Assembly (NCBI RefSeq): GCF_900186465.1
Contig: NZ_LT891957.1
Location: forward strand, 283,511 to 347,510
DNA from: Centipeda felix
GTDB lineage: Bacteria; Bacillota; Negativicutes; Selenomonadales; Selenomonadaceae
Direction: 5' to 3'
Length of the DNA: 64,000 bases
Part shown: positions 25,440 to 34,158 of the stretch, one piece after another
Layout: the number at the start of each line of letters is the position of its first letter
Numbering within the stretch: position 1 is the stretch's first letter
Program-made: the position numbers and the translations under genes
The notes under the pieces: model-generated
What the model was told of the DNA's origin: nothing
The model's database searches: none
Seen by the model: the letters and a program-made list of their open reading frames with translations, nothing else

Positions 25440-26387
25440 CTAATTCGCTGCTGCGAGCTGCTGTTTCAACTCCTCAAATATCTCATGAACACTCATAATC
25501 CGATCAATACGCGGCATAAATTCGCCGGTAAAGACAAGTCCCGTCTCCACGTCGCCCTGCTGTGCACGCGAGAGCGCACGGATGATGCAGAAGTGGTGAT
25601 CGCACTGCTTGAGGCAGTGGTCACAGACCTTCGGCGGGACGGGTCCTTCCATGATCCGCGCGGAGAACGGAGTGCGCACAGCACGCCCGGGAAGCCCCAC
25701 GGGACTGTGGATGATGACCACGTCCTCCTGCTTCGTCTTCAAATAGTACTCTTTCAGCGACGGTGCCGCATTGGACTCGACGCTCGCAGCAAAGCGCGAG
25801 CCGAGCTGCACGCCGTCCGCACCCATCTTGTGCAGATCGGCAATATCCTGTCCCGTCAGAATGCCGCCGGCAGCGAACACGGGGATCTTCACAGCGGCGC
25901 GGACATCGGAGATGATGCTGCGCACCGACTGATCCGTACCGAGATGCCCGCCTGCCTCCTTGCCCTCGACCACGACGGCAGCCGCACCGAGTTTTTCGGA
26001 TATCTTCGCCAGTTTGGCCGAGGAGACAATCGGCACGATCGGCGTCCCCGATTCCTTGCCATACTGGAACATATCACGGGAGAATCCAGCGCCTGCGACG
26101 ACGAGATCAATGCCCTCGTCGATGGCAATTTTAACGGCATCAGCAAAGTCTTTTGCCGCGACCATCTCGTTGATGCCGATGATCCCATGGGGAGAAAGTG
26201 AGCGTGCGAGCCGGATCTCATAGCGCAGCTCCTTCGGCTTCATGCCGGATGCTGCGATGAGCCCGATCCCTCCCTCGTTTGCAGCGGCAGCAGCGAGACG
26301 CGCTGTCGTGATGCGAATCGCCATGCCGCCCTGAATGATGGGGATCGTAGCCACTTTCTTGCCGATCCTCACCTCGGGTAGTCTCAT
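25440..26387 (-). CDS. Nitronate monooxygenase-like flavoprotein in the fab operon
   Basis: About 315 residues from ATG 26387 (MRLPEVRIG), with GGAGGG seven bases upstream; an upstream in-frame start at 26459 has no such site. The TIM-barrel FMN motifs IPIIQGGMAIRI, VAGAGFSRD and GGHLGTDQS match the NMO/2-nitropropane dioxygenase family, which also contains FabK. Unlike fabK at 28633-29580, it has a Cys-rich C-terminal stretch (VCDHCLKQCDHHFC), possibly a metal or cluster site. A role in detoxification or as a second enoyl reductase is conjecture. Confidence 0.8.
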   Translation of the reverse strand: MRLPEVRIGKKVATIPIIQGGMAIRITTARLAAAAANEGGIGLIAASGMKPKELRYEIRLARSLSPHGIIGINEMVAAKDFADAVKIAIDEGIDLVVAGAGFSRDMFQYGKESGTPIVPIVSSAKLAKISEKLGAAAVVVEGKEAGGHLGTDQSVRSIISDVRAAVKIPVFAAGGILTGQDIADLHKMGADGVQLGSRFAASVESNAAPSLKEYYLKTKQEDVVIIHSPVGLPGRAVRTPFSARIMEGPVPPKVCDHCLKQCDHHFCIIRALSRAQQGDVETGLVFTGEFMPRIDRIMSVHEIFEELKQQLAAAN

Positions 26388-26555
26388 ATAAGCCCTCCAA
26401 TCGGGAAAGTGCACTGCCTCCGGCAGGTCTCTCCGTAGAAGTTTCGGCTCCCCCTCCACCCATTGCTGTTCGTTTGTACCGCCGGATGGAAGGCGGATCT
26501 ATTCATGCAGGGCACACAGAAGCCCTGGTTTTATACATAATTAATTCCGCCTTTT

Positions 26556-26592
26556 GAGAAAAATCCCGTGCGCCTCAGCTGTCACGGGATTT
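26556..26592 (-). terminator. Terminator downstream of acpP
   Basis: AAATCCCGTG (26561-26570) pairs with CACGGGATTT (26583-26592), followed on the minus strand by TTCTC. It is 48 bp past the acpP stop and may raise acpP expression relative to the downstream genes. Confidence 0.7.
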
Positions 26593-26639
26593 CCCAAAAA
26601 GACCGATATGGTGCAGTGCCGCAGCGCGGCCGCAGTCCA

Positions 26640-26870
26640 TTACTTGTGCTGGTCGATGTAATTGACGACATCCTGAACCGTCTTGATCTTCTCAGCAGCC
26701 TCATCAGGGATCTCGACGTTAAACTCTTCCTCAAATGCCATGATGAGCTCAACGATGTCGAGGGAATCAGCACCAAGATCGTCAATGAACGTCGACTCCA
26801 AGGTGACCTCATCAGCCTCCGAGCCAAGCTGCTCAACGACAATGTCGCGAACCTTGTCAAACGTTGCCAT
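26640..26870 (-). CDS. acpP: Acyl carrier protein
   Basis: 76 residues, acidic. The phosphopantetheine attachment serine is in [20 protein letters not shown]. It carries growing acyl chains for the Fab enzymes encoded around it. A GGAGGTG ribosome site precedes the ATG. Confidence 0.97.
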   Translation of the reverse strand: MATFDKVRDIVVEQLGSEADEVTLESTFIDDLGADSLDIVELIMAFEEEFNVEIPDEAAEKIKTVQDVVNYIDQHK

Positions 26871-26904
26871 GTGTTCTCACCTCCTTTAAATAGGATGTTA
26901 TATG

Positions 26905-27648
26905 CTACATCACCATGCCGCCGTCTACGTTGAGTACCTGGCCGGTAATATACGACGCCGCATCGCTTACAAGGAAGAGAACGGCATCGGCAACATGCTC
27001 CGGTTTGCCGAGTGCTCCGAGGGGGATGCCCTCGATGAGCTTCTCGCGGATGCTGTCCTTCAGGACAGCCGTCATATCGGTGTCGATGAAGCCGGGCGCA
27101 ACGACGTTGACCGTCACATGCCGCGCGGCGAGCTCCTTTGCCGCCGCCTTGGAAAAGCCGATCACGCCCGCCTTTGCAGCAGCGTAGTTCGTCTGTCCAA
27201 TATTTCCGATCTCACCGACAACGGAGGAGAGATTCACAATACGTCCGCTGCGCTGCTTCGTCATGAACTTGGCAGCGGCCTTCGTGCAGGCGTAAATTCC
27301 CTTGAGATTCGTATTGATGACAGCATCGAAATCCTCATCCTTCATACGGACAAGGAGCGTATCGCGCGTGATGCCCGCGTTGTTGACGAGAATATCCAGC
27401 CCGCCGAGCTCCTCATGCACGCGTGCGACCATCTCGGCCGCCGCCGCACTGTCGGAGACATCGGTCTGAACGATCATCGCCGTACCGCCGTGCTGCTCGA
27501 TGATCGCCTTGACCTCCTCGGCAGCCGTCTGATTGCCGGCATAGTTGATCGCGACTTTCGCCCCCTCTTCGGCAAGACGTAGTGCAATCGCACGTCCAAT
27601 CCCGCGGGATCCGCCCGTAACAAGAGCAATTTCCCCATCAAGAAGCAT
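26905..27648 (-). CDS. fabG: 3-oxoacyl-ACP reductase
   Basis: 247 residues of short-chain dehydrogenase type. The NADPH-binding TGGSRGIGRAIA is at the N-terminus, NNAGITRD in the middle, and the catalytic Ser plus YAAAKAG complete the triad. It reduces 3-ketoacyl-ACP in elongation. It lies between fabD and acpP. Confidence 0.97.
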   Translation of the reverse strand: MLLDGEIALVTGGSRGIGRAIALRLAEEGAKVAINYAGNQTAAEEVKAIIEQHGGTAMIVQTDVSDSAAAAEMVARVHEELGGLDILVNNAGITRDTLLVRMKDEDFDAVINTNLKGIYACTKAAAKFMTKQRSGRIVNLSSVVGEIGNIGQTNYAAAKAGVIGFSKAAAKELAARHVTVNVVAPGFIDTDMTAVLKDSIREKLIEGIPLGALGKPEHVADAVLFLVSDAASYITGQVLNVDGGMVM

Positions 27649-27685
27649 GAAAGCCCTCCTTCATCATAACGAATTTATTTAATCA

Positions 27686-28621
27686 TTACTTGTTAAGTGT
27701 GTCAAGTGTTTTTTGCAGAGATGCTTCGTCCTCGACGTTCATGCTCGTCAGCGTCTTGTCGATGCGCTTGTTGAAGCCTGCGAGCGTCTTGCCCGGTCCG
27801 CACTCGATGTACGTATCCGCACCGAAGTCACGCATCGTCGCAACACATGCGATCCAGCGCACGGGATGATCCGCCTGCGCGACGAGGTTCTCCTTGATCT
27901 CCGCTGCCGTCTGCTGCAGTCCGCCCGTATAGTTCGAGACGACGGGGAACGCTGCGTCATGGAGCGCCACCTTGTCGAGCTCTGCGGCGAGCTTCTTTGC
28001 CGCCGGTGCCATGAGCGTCGAATGGAACGGTGCAGAGACGGGGAGAATGACCGCCTTCTTTGCGCCCTTCTCCTTGAGCAGTTCGACCGCAGCAGAGACG
28101 CCCTTTTCGGCACCGGCGATGACCGTCTGCCCGGGGCAGTTGAAGTTGACGGCCTGTACCGCTCCCTGTGCACTTGCTGCGGCACAGGCGTCGATGATCG
28201 TCGCGTCGTCCAGACCGATGATCGCCGCCATCGCGCCCTCGCCCACGGGCACAGCCTCCTGCATATAGGCACCGCGCTTGTGCACGAGCACGACGGCGTC
28301 ACGGAAGGAGAGCGCACCCGCGAGAACGAGCGCTGCATACTCACCGAGGCTGTGTCCGCCCGCGATCGCCGGGGAAACGCCGCGTTCCTGCAGCAGCTGC
28401 GCCGCAATCACGGAGACGGTGAGGATGGCCGGCTGGGTATTCTCGGTCAGCTGGAGCTGATCCGCAGGGCCCTCAAAGCAGAGCTTGCTGATGGAGTAGC
28501 CGAGTGCCTCATCCGCCTCGGCAAAACGCTCCTTTGCGAGGTCATAGGCATCGTAGAAGTCTCTGCCCATGCCGACGACCTGTGCCCCCTGTCCCGGGAA
28601 CAAAAATGCAAGTTTTCCCAT
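27686..28621 (-). CDS. fabD: Malonyl-CoA:ACP transacylase
   Basis: 311 residues. The N-terminal FLFPGQGAQVVGMG, the nucleophile motif GHSLGEYAAL (Ser ~92) and the later SAPFHSTLM histidine are diagnostic. It loads malonyl groups onto ACP. The gene follows fabK by 11 bp. Confidence 0.97.
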   Translation of the reverse strand: MGKLAFLFPGQGAQVVGMGRDFYDAYDLAKERFAEADEALGYSISKLCFEGPADQLQLTENTQPAILTVSVIAAQLLQERGVSPAIAGGHSLGEYAALVLAGALSFRDAVVLVHKRGAYMQEAVPVGEGAMAAIIGLDDATIIDACAAASAQGAVQAVNFNCPGQTVIAGAEKGVSAAVELLKEKGAKKAVILPVSAPFHSTLMAPAAKKLAAELDKVALHDAAFPVVSNYTGGLQQTAAEIKENLVAQADHPVRWIACVATMRDFGADTYIECGPGKTLAGFNKRIDKTLTSMNVEDEASLQKTLDTLNK

Positions 28622-28632
28622 TCTGGTACTCC

Positions 28633-29580
28633 TTAGTCACAGACCTTGCGTGCGGCATCCATCGCGCCCGGCAGATCCCGCACAATATCCTCGATGATCT
28701 CCTTGACCGGCTTGATGTCTGAGAGCATGCCCGAGATCTCACCGATCATGACCGAGCCGTTCTCGACATCGCCCTCATGGGTGGCGCGGTGCAGACTGCC
28801 GACACCGAGCTGCTCGAGCTCCTCGTGCGACGCCCCCGCCGCCTCCATCTCCTCGTACTTGCGCGAGAGCTTATTGTGGAGGACGCGCGCAGGATGCCCG
28901 AGCGAGCGTCCCGTGACGACCGTCGAGCGATCCTTTGCCTTCAGAACGGCATTCTTGTAGTTCGGATGCGCAATACACTCCGTGCTCAGGACGAAGCGCG
29001 ACCCCATCTGGATCGCCTGTGCGCCAAGGGCAAACGCCGCCGCCATACCGCGTGCATCACCGATGCCGCCCGCGCCGATGACGGGAACGTGGAGCGCATC
29101 CACCACCTGCGGCAGGAGTGCCATCGTCGTGATCTCGCCGATGTGACCGCCGGACTCCGTGCCCTCAGCGATCACGGCATCGACCCCCGTACGCTCTAGG
29201 CGGCGTGCGAGTGCCACAGAGGCGACAACAGGAATGACCTTCGAGCCGATTTCCTTGAGTGCGGGAACGTACTCGCCGGGATTGCCTGCGCCCGTCGTGA
29301 TGACCGGCACGCGTTCCTCGAGGACGACCTGCATGACCTCTTTGACAAACGGACTCATGAGCATCACATTGACACCGAAGGGCTTATCCGTCCATCCCTT
29401 GACCTTCTGAATCTCGGCGCGGAGTGCGTCGGGCGGCATGTGACCTGCGCCGATGAGTCCTAGCCCGCCGGCATTGGAGACGGCGGAGGCAAGCTCCGCT
29501 GTGCCGATCCACGCCATGCCTCCCTGAAAAATAGGATACTTGATGCCAAGCATCTGACAGATCGGATTATGTTCAAACAT
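28633..29580 (-). CDS. fabK: Enoyl-ACP reductase II (FMN-dependent)
   Basis: 315 residues from ATG 29578-29580 (MFEHNPICQMLG), overlapping the fabH stop by one base; an upstream in-frame start is inside fabH. The FMN barrel motifs YPIFQGGMAWIG, VIAEGTESGGHIG and IGAGGIGD match FabK of streptococci and clostridia, which performs the last reduction of each cycle and is insensitive to triclosan. No FabI is seen in this window. Confidence 0.93.
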   Translation of the reverse strand: MFEHNPICQMLGIKYPIFQGGMAWIGTAELASAVSNAGGLGLIGAGHMPPDALRAEIQKVKGWTDKPFGVNVMLMSPFVKEVMQVVLEERVPVITTGAGNPGEYVPALKEIGSKVIPVVASVALARRLERTGVDAVIAEGTESGGHIGEITTMALLPQVVDALHVPVIGAGGIGDARGMAAAFALGAQAIQMGSRFVLSTECIAHPNYKNAVLKAKDRSTVVTGRSLGHPARVLHNKLSRKYEEMEAAGASHEELEQLGVGSLHRATHEGDVENGSVMIGEISGMLSDIKPVKEIIEDIVRDLPGAMDAARKVCD

Positions 29581-30584
29581 TAACCGTTCTCCTCCTTCGC
29601 CCACTTCATAATACACGATGCCCATGTGAGTCCCGCACCGAACCCCGCGAGGGCGATATTGTCTCCCTTTTTGAACCGATGTGCGTGCGCCGCCTCCGCG
29701 AGGGCGACAGGGATGGACGCGGCAGACATATTGCCGTAATGATGAATATTTATAATAACTTTTTCCATCGGCATCGCCAATCGCTTGGCTGCCGCCTGGA
29801 TAATACGGATATTCGCCTGATGCGGAACGAGATAGTCCAGCTCCTCCCTCTCCATCCCTGCACGATGGAGGGATGTCTCAACGGTCTTTCCCATGACCTT
29901 GGTGGCAAAGCGGAACACCGCCTTGCCGTCCATGTGAACGAAGTTGAGCCGCTGCTCAATCGTCTCCGGCGTAACGGGACAAAGGCTGCCGCTCGACGGG
30001 ATATCGAGGGCATCCGCCCCCGAGCCGTCGCTGCCGAGATCGAACGCGCGCATGCCGTAGCCGTCCTCGACGGCACCGAAGACCGCTGCCCCTGCCCCAT
30101 CACCAAAGAGGATACAGGTGTTGCGATCCGTCCAGTCAATGACCTTCGAGAGGGTCTCGCCGCCGATCACGAGGACGTGACGATAGACGCCGCTCTCGAT
30201 GAACTGCGCCGCGATCGACGCAGCATAGACGAATCCGGAGCACGCCGCCGAGAGATCAAACGCTGCCGCGTGCTTCGCGCCGAGGCGATCCTGCAAAACG
30301 CACGCCGTCGCGGGAATGATGCGGTCGGAGGTGAGCGTCGCCATGATGATGAGATCGAGATCCGCTGCCGCAACACCGGCATCGGCAAGCGCCATCTCGG
30401 CAGCGCGCTGTGCCAGCGCCGAGACAGGCTCATCCGGTGCAGCAATACGTCGCTCGTGAATGCCCGTCCGCTCAACGATCCAGGCATCGTTCGTCTGCAC
30501 CATCTTCTCCAGATCAAAGTTCGTCAGCACCCGTTCGGGGACATAGTACCCCGTTCCGAGGATGCCTGCACTAATCTTAGACAC
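29580..30584 (-). CDS. fabH: Beta-ketoacyl-ACP synthase III
   Basis: 334 residues from the GTG at 30582-30584 (VSKISAGILGTGYYVPE), which has AGGAGG upstream within the end of plsX; a longer reading to 30650 is inside plsX. Catalytic Cys is in DLSAACSGFVYA, His in PHQANIRI and Asn in HYGNMSAAS. It starts fatty-acid synthesis from acyl-CoA and malonyl-ACP. The gene overlaps plsX by eight bases. Confidence 0.95.
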   Translation of the reverse strand: MSKISAGILGTGYYVPERVLTNFDLEKMVQTNDAWIVERTGIHERRIAAPDEPVSALAQRAAEMALADAGVAAADLDLIIMATLTSDRIIPATACVLQDRLGAKHAAAFDLSAACSGFVYAASIAAQFIESGVYRHVLVIGGETLSKVIDWTDRNTCILFGDGAGAAVFGAVEDGYGMRAFDLGSDGSGADALDIPSSGSLCPVTPETIEQRLNFVHMDGKAVFRFATKVMGKTVETSLHRAGMEREELDYLVPHQANIRIIQAAAKRLAMPMEKVIINIHHYGNMSAASIPVALAEAAHAHRFKKGDNIALAGFGAGLTWASCIMKWAKEENG

Positions 30585-31593
30585 GGCCTGTTTCCTCCTC
30601 ATCCTTTGCGAGTGCATCGCGAATCTGATCGAGCACCTTGCCGTTGACATAGCTGACGGTCACACCGATCGCACTCGCGATGGACTTTGCGTCCGAAGAG
30701 CCATGCCCGATCACACAGCAGCCGTTCACGCCGAGGAGCGGCGCGCCGCCGTACTCACGGACATCGAGGCGCTTGCCCAGATGCCGCAGGGTCGGCATGA
30801 GGAGCAGCGCGCCGAGTTTTGCCATCAGGCCTGCCCCGCGAATCTCCTCGCGGATCAGTCCCAGAATCGTCTTGGCAAGCCCCTCGGCGAACTTCAGCAC
30901 GACATTTCCGACAAAGCCGTCGCAGACGACCACATCGAAATTCCCCTTGGGTACATCGCGCCCCTCAGCATTCCCGCAAAAGTATATATTCGGATCGGTC
31001 TTCAGGAGCGGGTACGTCTCCTTTGCCTGTTCATTCCCCTTCGTCTCCTCCTCGCCGATGTTGAGCAGGCCGACGCGCGGACGCTCGACGCCGAAGACAT
31101 ACTGGGCGTAGAGCGAGCCCATCACCGCGCTCTGCACCAGATGCTCGGGCTTCGAGTCTACGTTGGCGCCCGAGTCCAGCATTAGCGTCACACCGTCCGG
31201 GGTCGGCATCGGTGTTGCGATCGTGGGGCGGCTGACCCCACGGATGCGATGGAGGATGAGCTGTGCCGCCGTGACCGCAGCTCCCGTCGAGCCCGCGGAA
31301 AACACGGCGTCGCACTCTCCATCCTTCACCATGCACGTAGCGACGACAATCGAGGCGTCCTTCTTGGAGCGCACTGCCTCCGCCGGAGCCTCGTCCATGC
31401 CGATCACATCCGCCGCATGGACGATGGAGATATGCAGGGCATCCGTATCCGCTCCGCCCAGCTCCGCGCGAATCTTTGCCTCATCGCCGACCAGTACGAT
31501 CTCGCAGTCGTATTTCTTCGCCGCATCAATCGCCCCACGGACAATCTCCTTCGGCGCAAAATCGCCGCCCATCGCATCAACTGCTATACGCAT
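30577..31593 (-). CDS. plsX: Phosphate acyltransferase PlsX
   Basis: 338 residues. The N-terminal RIAVDAMGGDFAPKEIV and the GLLNIGEEETKGN and CDGFVGNVVLKF segments are standard PlsX. It makes acyl-phosphate from acyl-ACP for glycerolipid synthesis. The gene order fapR-plsX-fab is the classical FapR-controlled arrangement of Firmicutes. Confidence 0.97.
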   Translation of the reverse strand: MRIAVDAMGGDFAPKEIVRGAIDAAKKYDCEIVLVGDEAKIRAELGGADTDALHISIVHAADVIGMDEAPAEAVRSKKDASIVVATCMVKDGECDAVFSAGSTGAAVTAAQLILHRIRGVSRPTIATPMPTPDGVTLMLDSGANVDSKPEHLVQSAVMGSLYAQYVFGVERPRVGLLNIGEEETKGNEQAKETYPLLKTDPNIYFCGNAEGRDVPKGNFDVVVCDGFVGNVVLKFAEGLAKTILGLIREEIRGAGLMAKLGALLLMPTLRHLGKRLDVREYGGAPLLGVNGCCVIGHGSSDAKSIASAIGVTVSYVNGKVLDQIRDALAKDEEETGRV

Positions 31594-31620
31594 CCTGCAC
31601 TCCCTTCTCCCCTGTCGTCC

Positions 31621-32175
31621 TCATTTTCCGAGTGAAACCACGATAAATTTGGCGCGGAAGACCTCCCGCCCATCACGGTAGGTCTTGACCCAGACAAAAA
31701 TTTTATTGCCGCGTATCTTCACGATCTCCGCCTGTGCGATGACCGTATCCCCCTTGTAGATAGGGGTTTTATATTTGACGTTTGCGACCCCCGTGACCGC
31801 GAGCGGCGCATCGACAATCGCAAGTGCCAGTGAGTTTGCCTGTGAAAAGAGCGCCGTCCCGCGTGCGATCTCCGAGTCGGCAAAGAGGTGATCGTCCGTC
31901 ACCTTCAGCGCCGACGTCCCACGCACTCCCAGCTCAAGGGACAGCAGATCGCCGACCACCTCCGCATGCGGGATGGCGCGCACCTTCTCACGCGCATTCT
32001 CGGCGAGCGTCCGCACACGGGCACGCAGCTCTGGGATCCCCAGCTCTGTGCGGTCGAGCCGTACCGTCTGCACGCTCACAGAGAGCCGTCGCGCCAGTGC
32101 CTCATCGGTCAGGAACGGCTCCTTGCGCACGGCAAGCACCAACGACTCCTGACGCCGTCGTTTCTTCTCCGTCAT
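31621..32175 (-). CDS. fapR: Fatty-acid and phospholipid biosynthesis regulator FapR
   Basis: 184 residues. An N-terminal helix-turn-helix (DEALARRLSVSVQTVRLDR) is followed by a hot-dog thioesterase-like domain (VGDLLSLELGVRG, ATGVANVKYK-like core) that binds malonyl-CoA. FapR represses lipid genes until malonyl-CoA accumulates. A matching operator overlaps its own promoter, so it probably controls itself and the operon downstream. Confidence 0.95.
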   Translation of the reverse strand: MTEKKRRRQESLVLAVRKEPFLTDEALARRLSVSVQTVRLDRTELGIPELRARVRTLAENAREKVRAIPHAEVVGDLLSLELGVRGTSALKVTDDHLFADSEIARGTALFSQANSLALAIVDAPLAVTGVANVKYKTPIYKGDTVIAQAEIVKIRGNKIFVWVKTYRDGREVFRAKFIVVSLGK

Positions 32176-32210
32176 CGCGCCGTTCCCTCCTCTCGCTTCA
32201 CTATCACTTT

Positions 32211-32266
32211 AGCACCTACTGCTATCAGTATGAAAGCATTATACTAGGTACTAAAAAGAAAAGCAA
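32211..32266 (-). promoter_or_regulatory. fapR: fapR promoter with FapR-type operator
   Basis: Minus-strand TTGCTT (32261-32266) and TATAAT (32238-32243), 17-base spacer. The sequence TTTTAGTACCTAGTATAA (32239-32256, minus) overlaps the -10 box and matches the known FapR site core TTAGTACCTA. A mirror half-site TTAGCACCTA occurs at 32210-32219 on the plus strand, downstream of the -10. Confidence 0.8.
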
Positions 32267-32275
32267 GAGAAAATC

Positions 32276-32320
32276 GCAAAAAAACAGCTGCAAAAAGCCT
32301 TTCGACTTCTTGCAGCTGTT
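32276..32320 (-). terminator. Terminator after rpmF
   Basis: AACAGCTGCAA (32283-32293) pairs with TTGCAGCTGTT (32310-32320), and the minus strand continues with TTTTTTTG. It separates yceD-rpmF from the fapR operon. Confidence 0.9.
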
Positions 32321-32330
32321 CGCTTCGTCC

Positions 32331-32510
32331 TCATTCAGCCGCCTCGGCCACAGGTTTTCCGTCATAGTAACCGCACTCCATGCACACGTGATGCGGGAGC
32401 TTCGGCTCATGACACTGCGGGCACGATACATAGTGCGGTGCTTCGAGCTTCCAGTTGGCACGGCGACGGTCGCGACGTGCCTTCGAGGTCTTTCTCTTTG
32501 GTACTGCCAC
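32331..32510 (-). CDS. rpmF: Ribosomal protein L32 (zinc-binding form)
   Basis: 59 residues with a GTG start (32508-32510) behind GGAGGTG. It begins [19 protein letters not shown] and has two CxxC pairs (CPQC and CMEC), so it is the zinc-ribbon type of L32. It follows yceD after 15 bp, as in many bacteria. Too short for many ORF thresholds. Confidence 0.95.
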   Translation of the reverse strand: MAVPKRKTSKARRDRRRANWKLEAPHYVSCPQCHEPKLPHHVCMECGYYDGKPVAEAAE

Positions 32511-32525
32511 TTTGGATACACCTCC

Positions 32526-33026
32526 TTAATCGTTCTTGAGCAGGCTCTCTAAAGCCGCCAGTCGGGGATCGGGGACAAACGTATTGCACGTACATGTCCC
32601 CTCATTCAGGTTCTGTCCGCAGACCGGACAGAGCCCCTTACAGTCAGACTTACACAGCTCACGCAGCGGCTCAGCCACAAGGAGGGTATCGCGCACGAGC
32701 GGGTCAAGGACGATGGTCTCACCATCGTAGCCCTCCGTCTCATCCGCTTCTCCCGGAGTCTTCGCATAGTCCTCAGAAAAATCATACGTATTTTCCCGCT
32801 CGCCTTCGGCAAGACAGCGGTCACAGACAAACGCACGGACAGCCCGCACCGTCCCCACAATACGGAAGGACGTCCCGGTATCCATCACCGTTCCTTCAAC
32901 ATGCACCGCCCCACGATAGGCAGCGGTGCTGTCCCCAAGATCCAGAGATTCCGGCGTCACCGCAAATGTGAATTCACGGCTTTCCCCCGGAGCAGATGCC
33001 AAAGCGGCGACATCCAGCTTCATCAT
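32526..33026 (-). CDS. yceD: YceD family protein (DUF177)
   Basis: 166 residues. A CDRCLAE motif and a C-terminal CKSDCKGLCPVCGQNLNEG zinc-ribbon-like cysteine cluster are typical of the DUF177/YceD family, which is almost always encoded just before rpmF. The family has been linked to 23S rRNA maturation in some organisms. Start is the ATG shortly after a consensus promoter. Confidence 0.9.
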   Translation of the reverse strand: MMKLDVAALASAPGESREFTFAVTPESLDLGDSTAAYRGAVHVEGTVMDTGTSFRIVGTVRAVRAFVCDRCLAEGERENTYDFSEDYAKTPGEADETEGYDGETIVLDPLVRDTLLVAEPLRELCKSDCKGLCPVCGQNLNEGTCTCNTFVPDPRLAALESLLKND

Positions 33027-33043
33027 GACGCATGACCTTTCAC

Positions 33044-33072
33044 ATTATAGCGGTGGTTTTCCCCATTGTCAA
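33044..33072 (-). promoter_or_regulatory. Promoter of yceD-rpmF
   Basis: Minus-strand TTGACA (33067-33072) and TATAAT (33044-33049), 17-base spacer: a perfect sigma-70 consensus, fitting a ribosomal-protein transcript. Confidence 0.9.
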
Positions 33073-33090
33073 GGCTGGTTTTCATGCTGC

Positions 33091-33630
33091 TCAGAGTTCC
33101 TGTCCGTCGCCCTGCGGCGCATTCATCTGTGCCTTGGCCGTGCGCAGGACATTGAGCGCCTGATTCAGCCCGGCCTCCGCCTGCTGGACGCCCTTGAACG
33201 TACTGCCGACGTGGGCGATCAGCTGCTCGAACACCTGATTTGCATAGGCATCCGCATCGCTCTGCAAACGCGTGGCATTCGCCTGCGACTGCTCCATCAG
33301 CTCGCGCGCCTGATCCTGCGACTGCTGCATGATCGCCCGCGCACGCTCCTTCGCCTGGATGACGATCTCGCTCTCCTCGAGGAGCTGATTGGCGCGCGCC
33401 TCAGCTGCACTGACGATATTCTTCGCCTGCTCATTGGCGCGGGCGATGATCCCCTCCTGCTCCTGCATGATCTCCGCCGCACGGTTCAACTCCTTGGGGA
33501 GATCCATGCGCAGCTCCTCCACGAGATGCACAATCTCATCATCATTCACCAGTGCCTTATCGCTAAAGGGAAGATGCGAGGCATCCGCAACGAGGTCTTC
33601 CAGTTTCTTCAGCGTATCCGTTACTGCCAT
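33091..33630 (-). CDS. Coiled-coil protein of unknown function next to coaD
   Basis: 179 residues. Residues ~45-150 are a long Ala/Glu/Gln-rich helix (AEIMQEQEGIIARANEQ, ARAIMQQSQDQARELMEQ) predicted to form a coiled coil, resembling F0-ATPase b-subunit-like or DivIVA-like proteins; automatic annotations often call such proteins 'ATPase', for which there is no support here. It follows coaD by 36 bp in the rsmD-coaD operon, a position conserved in several Firmicutes. Role unknown. Confidence 0.75.
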   Translation of the reverse strand: MAVTDTLKKLEDLVADASHLPFSDKALVNDDEIVHLVEELRMDLPKELNRAAEIMQEQEGIIARANEQAKNIVSAAEARANQLLEESEIVIQAKERARAIMQQSQDQARELMEQSQANATRLQSDADAYANQVFEQLIAHVGSTFKGVQQAEAGLNQALNVLRTAKAQMNAPQGDGQEL

Positions 33631-33666
33631 AAATCTAGCTCCTTTTCCTGCGCACCATACGGCACG

Positions 33667-34158
33667 TTATCCCCGGCGGGGTTTTTCATACAGTTTCAGA
33701 ATCGCCTGCTCCACAGGCGGCGGGACAATCCCCTGCACCGGCCCACGGAAGCGGATCAGCTCGCGCACCCCCGAGGAACTGATGAACGTCAGATCCGGGC
33801 GCGTGAGCAAAAAAATCGTATCGCTCTCGGGCATGAGGTGGCGCACCATCGCCGCATGATTCTCCTCATACTCAAAATCCTTCACCGAGCGCAGGCCGCG
33901 CACCACGACGTGTGCCCCCTCCCGCCGCATATAGTCGGTCAGCAGGCCGGAGGACACATCCACGCGCACATTCGGCACATGTGCCGTCGCCGTGCGGAGA
34001 AACTCGACGCGCTGCTCCAGAGGGAAACATCCCTCCTTGGCGACATTGTGGAAAATGCAGACAATGAGCTCATCGAACATGGACGCTGCGCGCTCCACAA
34101 TATCAATGTGCCCCGTCGTTACGGGATCGAAACTCCCGGCAAAAACCGCCCGTCTCAT
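33667..34158 (-). CDS. coaD: Phosphopantetheine adenylyltransferase
   Basis: 163 residues. The nucleotidyltransferase motif AGSFDPVTTGHIDI is at the N-terminus and the ISSSGVRELIRF motif near the C-terminus. It makes dephospho-CoA in the penultimate step of CoA synthesis. The start overlaps the rsmD stop by four bases. Confidence 0.96.
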   Translation of the reverse strand: MRRAVFAGSFDPVTTGHIDIVERAASMFDELIVCIFHNVAKEGCFPLEQRVEFLRTATAHVPNVRVDVSSGLLTDYMRREGAHVVVRGLRSVKDFEYEENHAAMVRHLMPESDTIFLLTRPDLTFISSSGVRELIRFRGPVQGIVPPPVEQAILKLYEKPRRG

